64,000 nt of DNA from Nocardia carnea (lineage in GTDB: Bacteria; Actinomycetota; Actinomycetes; Mycobacteriales; Mycobacteriaceae). Location: positions 60,396-124,395 of the forward strand of contig NZ_JARWOV010000209.1 of the NCBI RefSeq assembly GCF_029868855.1. Direction: 5' to 3'. A program made the position numbers and the translations under genes. The notes under the pieces are model-generated. The model was not told the DNA's origin and ran no database searches. It worked only from the letters and a program-made list of their open reading frames with translations. Shown piece by piece: positions 62,268 through 64,000 of the stretch; position 1 is the stretch's first letter, and each line of letters begins with the position of its first letter.

Positions 62268-63317
62268 CTACTCCGCGGATCCGCTGCCCGGTCGGTAATG
62301 AGAGGCCTCCCGGTACGCAGACGGCGGCATCCCCCGCCATCTTTTGAAGGCGATCGTGAAGCTGGCTGCGTCCTTGTAGCCCAACGTCCGGGATATCCGG
62401 GATATGGAATGGTCGGAATTCGAGAGCAGATCGCAGGCGAGGTCGCACAGGGTCTCGTCTCGTAGCTCGGCGAAATCGTGGTCTGCGAGTTCGAGCTTGC
62501 GCTGCAGAGTGCGTGGTGAGACCTGCAGCGTGGCAGCCACATTCGCGAGTTTCCGGTTCAGTGCCGGCGCGGCTCTGATGGCTTTGGCGACGGTGTCGGG
62601 CCAGTCGCCGGTCGCCCGGAACGAGTCGAGAACTTCGGTGTCCGCTTTGATCCATGCCGCGTGCTGGAATGCGTTCCCGAAAGGGAGTTCCTCTGTCGAT
62701 ATCACGGGATCCCACCACAGCCGCAGCGTTTCGGAGCCACATTCGACCACGTCGCTGGAGACGTAGGTCAATGCTTCGGGCGAGACTTCCGGTAACGGGA
62801 ATTCGATGCGAGTGAACGGGAACCGGCCGCCGTAGAGCCACTCGAACGAACGGCTGGTGACATAGAGGTCGCGATATGCGCTGAACGGGATCAGCTCTTT
62901 CGCGGTGTCGGGGTAGGTGAACTGAACACCTGTCACCGTGCCATCGGATGTCCGGAGCGCCCCGATCTCGAGCAGTCCGGGTGAGTAGTCGACTGCGTTC
63001 ACGGCTTCGACCCAGGACGCAATGGTCGGCGCGGTCGCGAGAGCCATTCCGCGCGCGCCGACCGTGGCAGTGGTGTAGGCCCGTGCGGCGCGTAGCCAGA
63101 GATCGACGCGATCTCCGGTCAGCGCAACGAACTCGAGTTGAAAGGCCAGTTCTTTCCTCGCCGGGATAGTGCCACCCGGGCGGTTCACCGCATCGGGGTC
63201 GATTTCCGCGTTGACAAGTGCGGTTCGCCAGTCGAGACCCGCTTCTTCGAGAATTCGGCGCAGCGCGTGGACGCTGAAGTTCGCGACACGGAGGTTCTGA
63301 TACGAGTTCAGCTTCAC
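62268..63317 (-). CDS. AraC-family transcriptional regulator (arabinose-binding-like N-domain)
   Basis: An AraC-type activator of 349 residues. The N-terminal domain (about 20-210) is of the arabinose-binding-like group found in OruR/ArgR-like actinobacterial and pseudomonad regulators. The C-terminal double helix-turn-helix (about 245-340) has KLANVAATLQVSPRTLQRKL and SISRISRTLGYKDAASFTIAFKRWRG. AAGGAGG lies five bases before GTG 63317. A 93-nt element starts 77 bases upstream of the start codon and is found again upstream of the LLM-monooxygenase operon at 37072, so that operon is the likely target. Confidence 0.9.
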   Translation of the reverse strand: MKLNSYQNLRVANFSVHALRRILEEAGLDWRTALVNAEIDPDAVNRPGGTIPARKELAFQLEFVALTGDRVDLWLRAARAYTTATVGARGMALATAPTIASWVEAVNAVDYSPGLLEIGALRTSDGTVTGVQFTYPDTAKELIPFSAYRDLYVTSRSFEWLYGGRFPFTRIEFPLPEVSPEALTYVSSDVVECGSETLRLWWDPVISTEELPFGNAFQHAAWIKADTEVLDSFRATGDWPDTVAKAIRAAPALNRKLANVAATLQVSPRTLQRKLELADHDFAELRDETLCDLACDLLSNSDHSISRISRTLGYKDAASFTIAFKRWRGMPPSAYREASHYRPGSGSAE

Positions 63318-63393
63318 TGCTGCCTCCTTACGTGGGTTCGGCGGCCGCCGCTCAACAGCGCTGTCGAGACGAATGCCCCGGCAGGCATCGGAA

Positions 63394-63486
63394 GTCCCGC
63401 CAGTACGTTTGCATCCTGCGCCATCACGCGACAATAGGAGGCATTTGACGCGTTTTCCGGCTTTGTTGGCGTCGAATACGGTGCCG
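63394..63486. repeat. 93-nt dispersed element, copy 2 (upstream of the AraC gene)
   Basis: This is the partner of 36696-36788, with the same orientation in the window and no gaps. Shared blocks include GTCCCGCCAG, GCGCCA, TTTGACGCG-like TTGACGC and TTGTTGGCGTCGAATAC. It lies 77-169 bases upstream of the AraC start; the remainder of 63318-63645 holds no gene. An autoregulatory binding region is the simplest reading. Confidence 0.65.
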
Positions 63487-63645
63487 ATTCGACGCGAACG
63501 GCTCCTGGTCCGAGCCGCGGGCAGCCCTGCTGACCTTCAGCCCACTATCGTGCACGAAAACGTGGACAAGCGGCGGTCATGCGAAACGGCCGGCTGGATC
63601 CCCGTCTGATCCAGTCGGCCGTTTCGGCGGATGTTCGACCCGCTG

Positions 63646-63837
63646 TCAGGCGAAAGCCGCGAACCCGTGGCCGATCTTCGTATCGGTTTCCAGCGCGCGG
63701 TTCAGCGTGTGCTCGACCGCTATGGCGAGCTGATCGAGCTTGTGGAGGGTGTCCTCGAGCTCGGTGTTCACCTTGCTGTGTGCCTCGGTGAACCCGTCCT
63801 GTGCGCCCTGGCGAGGTGCGGCGCGGTGACGGGTCGG
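63646..63837 (-). pseudogene. fragment of a small helical, WXG100-like protein
   Basis: A leftward frame that ends at 63646 encodes DGFTEAHSKVNTELEDTLHK, then LDQLAIAVEHTL and ETDTKIGHGFAAF. This amphipathic helical pattern resembles the C-terminal helix of WXG100/ESX-type secreted proteins. The frame is broken by a stop at 63838-63840 and has no normal start; a GTG at 63771 would give only 41 residues. The neighbouring low-quality sequence makes a frameshift by error as likely as true decay. Confidence 0.4.
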
Positions 63838-63945
63838 TCACGGAAGTGACGGTAGTTGTGATCGAGGCTGCGCAGGGCCGGGGCCGGATCGCGGTGGAGC
63901 CGGCCGGGTAGACCTTGTCGCGAAGGGTGCCCGGGATATGAGAGA

Positions 63946-63981
63946 GGGGGGGGGGGGGGGGTGTTAACGGACCCCCCCCCC
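63946..63981. other. homopolymer-rich contig-end sequence
   Basis: Sixteen G in a row are followed by TGTTAACGGA and ten C in a row, then further C- and G-rich sequence to the window end. Nothing else in the window looks like this. It is most likely a sequencing or assembly artefact at a contig end, so no feature should be inferred from it. Confidence 0.7.
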
Positions 63982-64000
63982 ACCCCGGCGGGGGAGAGGA

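Noticed and set aside
62222..62268. Hairpin GCCCG/CGGGC between the convergent flavoprotein and AraC genes
   Set aside because: The stem is only five base pairs and has no T-run; it is too weak to call a terminator.
63631..63849. Rightward 72-residue frame near the end of the window
   Set aside because: The opposite strand carries the protein-like helical pattern (WXG100-like); the rightward frame is its antisense.
63946..63981. Possible G-quadruplex or transcription terminator made of a 16-G run and a 10-C run
   Set aside because: It lies at the very end of the window, is unlike anything else in it and looks like a sequencing or assembly artefact.

Overview
The window looks like a chromosomal segment of a mycolic-acid actinomycete, most likely a Nocardia-like or Rhodococcus-like genus. 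The evidence is high G+C with C/G-ending codons, many GTG and some TTG starts, a wax-ester synthase/DGAT gene, an SAV2177-type SAM methyltransferase, a PknB-type kinase next to an EmbR-like FHA regulator, an IdeR-type iron box, mycofactocin-type SDRs and F420-type enzymes. No rRNA, tRNA, CRISPR array, insertion sequence or prophage was seen. The last 60 bases contain long G and C homopolymers and look like a contig end.

Left part (1-16.6 kb). A small unknown gene is followed by an SAM methyltransferase whose reading frame runs antisense into a secreted PQQ-type beta-propeller gene. A cell-envelope sensing set comes next: a secreted peptidoglycan-binding protein, an EmbR-like BTAD-FHA regulator and a transmembrane Ser/Thr kinase with an outside peptidoglycan-binding domain. 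A compact iron-siderophore uptake operon (binding lipoprotein, FecCD permease, ATPase, MFS transporter) follows, with an IdeR-like operator. Then come a WS/DGAT acyltransferase and a 1174-residue TPR-CHAT protease-like protein.

L-rhamnose operon (16.8-25.65 kb). A promoter and a perfect LacI-type palindrome precede rhaM (mutarotase), an MFS sugar transporter, rhaI (isomerase), a fused rhamnulose-1-phosphate aldolase/SDR, rhaB (kinase), an lldD-like lactate dehydrogenase and the LacI repressor. Together they would take L-rhamnose to DHAP plus lactaldehyde, lactate and pyruvate.

Right part (26.4-63.3 kb). A large catabolic island of about 35 genes is arranged in divergent operons. It encodes mycofactocin-type SDRs, a Baeyer-Villiger-like flavin monooxygenase, a RutA-like FMN monooxygenase with its flavin reductase and a dedicated RibBA, an FAD dehydrogenase, a CocE-type hydrolase, a 6-oxocamphor-hydrolase-like C-C hydrolase, two acyl-CoA ligases, three crotonases, several 3-hydroxyacyl-CoA-type dehydrogenases, a thiolase, a thiolase-like/DUF35 pair resembling the steroid aldolase Ltp2-ChsH2, an F420-type oxidoreductase and three F420-NADP-reductase-like proteins. 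The gene content fits breakdown of a cyclic (alicyclic or terpenoid) alcohol or ketone through ring oxidation, ring opening, CoA activation and beta-oxidation-like steps. The substrate cannot be read from sequence.

Two non-coding signals tie the island together. A 41-nt element occurs five times in intergenic regions (28622, 36583, 46255, 54508, 54761). A separate 93-nt element is shared by the AraC regulator's upstream region (63394) and the upstream region of the FMN-monooxygenase operon (36696). Neither is explained by a family I can name, and they are the strongest novel leads in the window.
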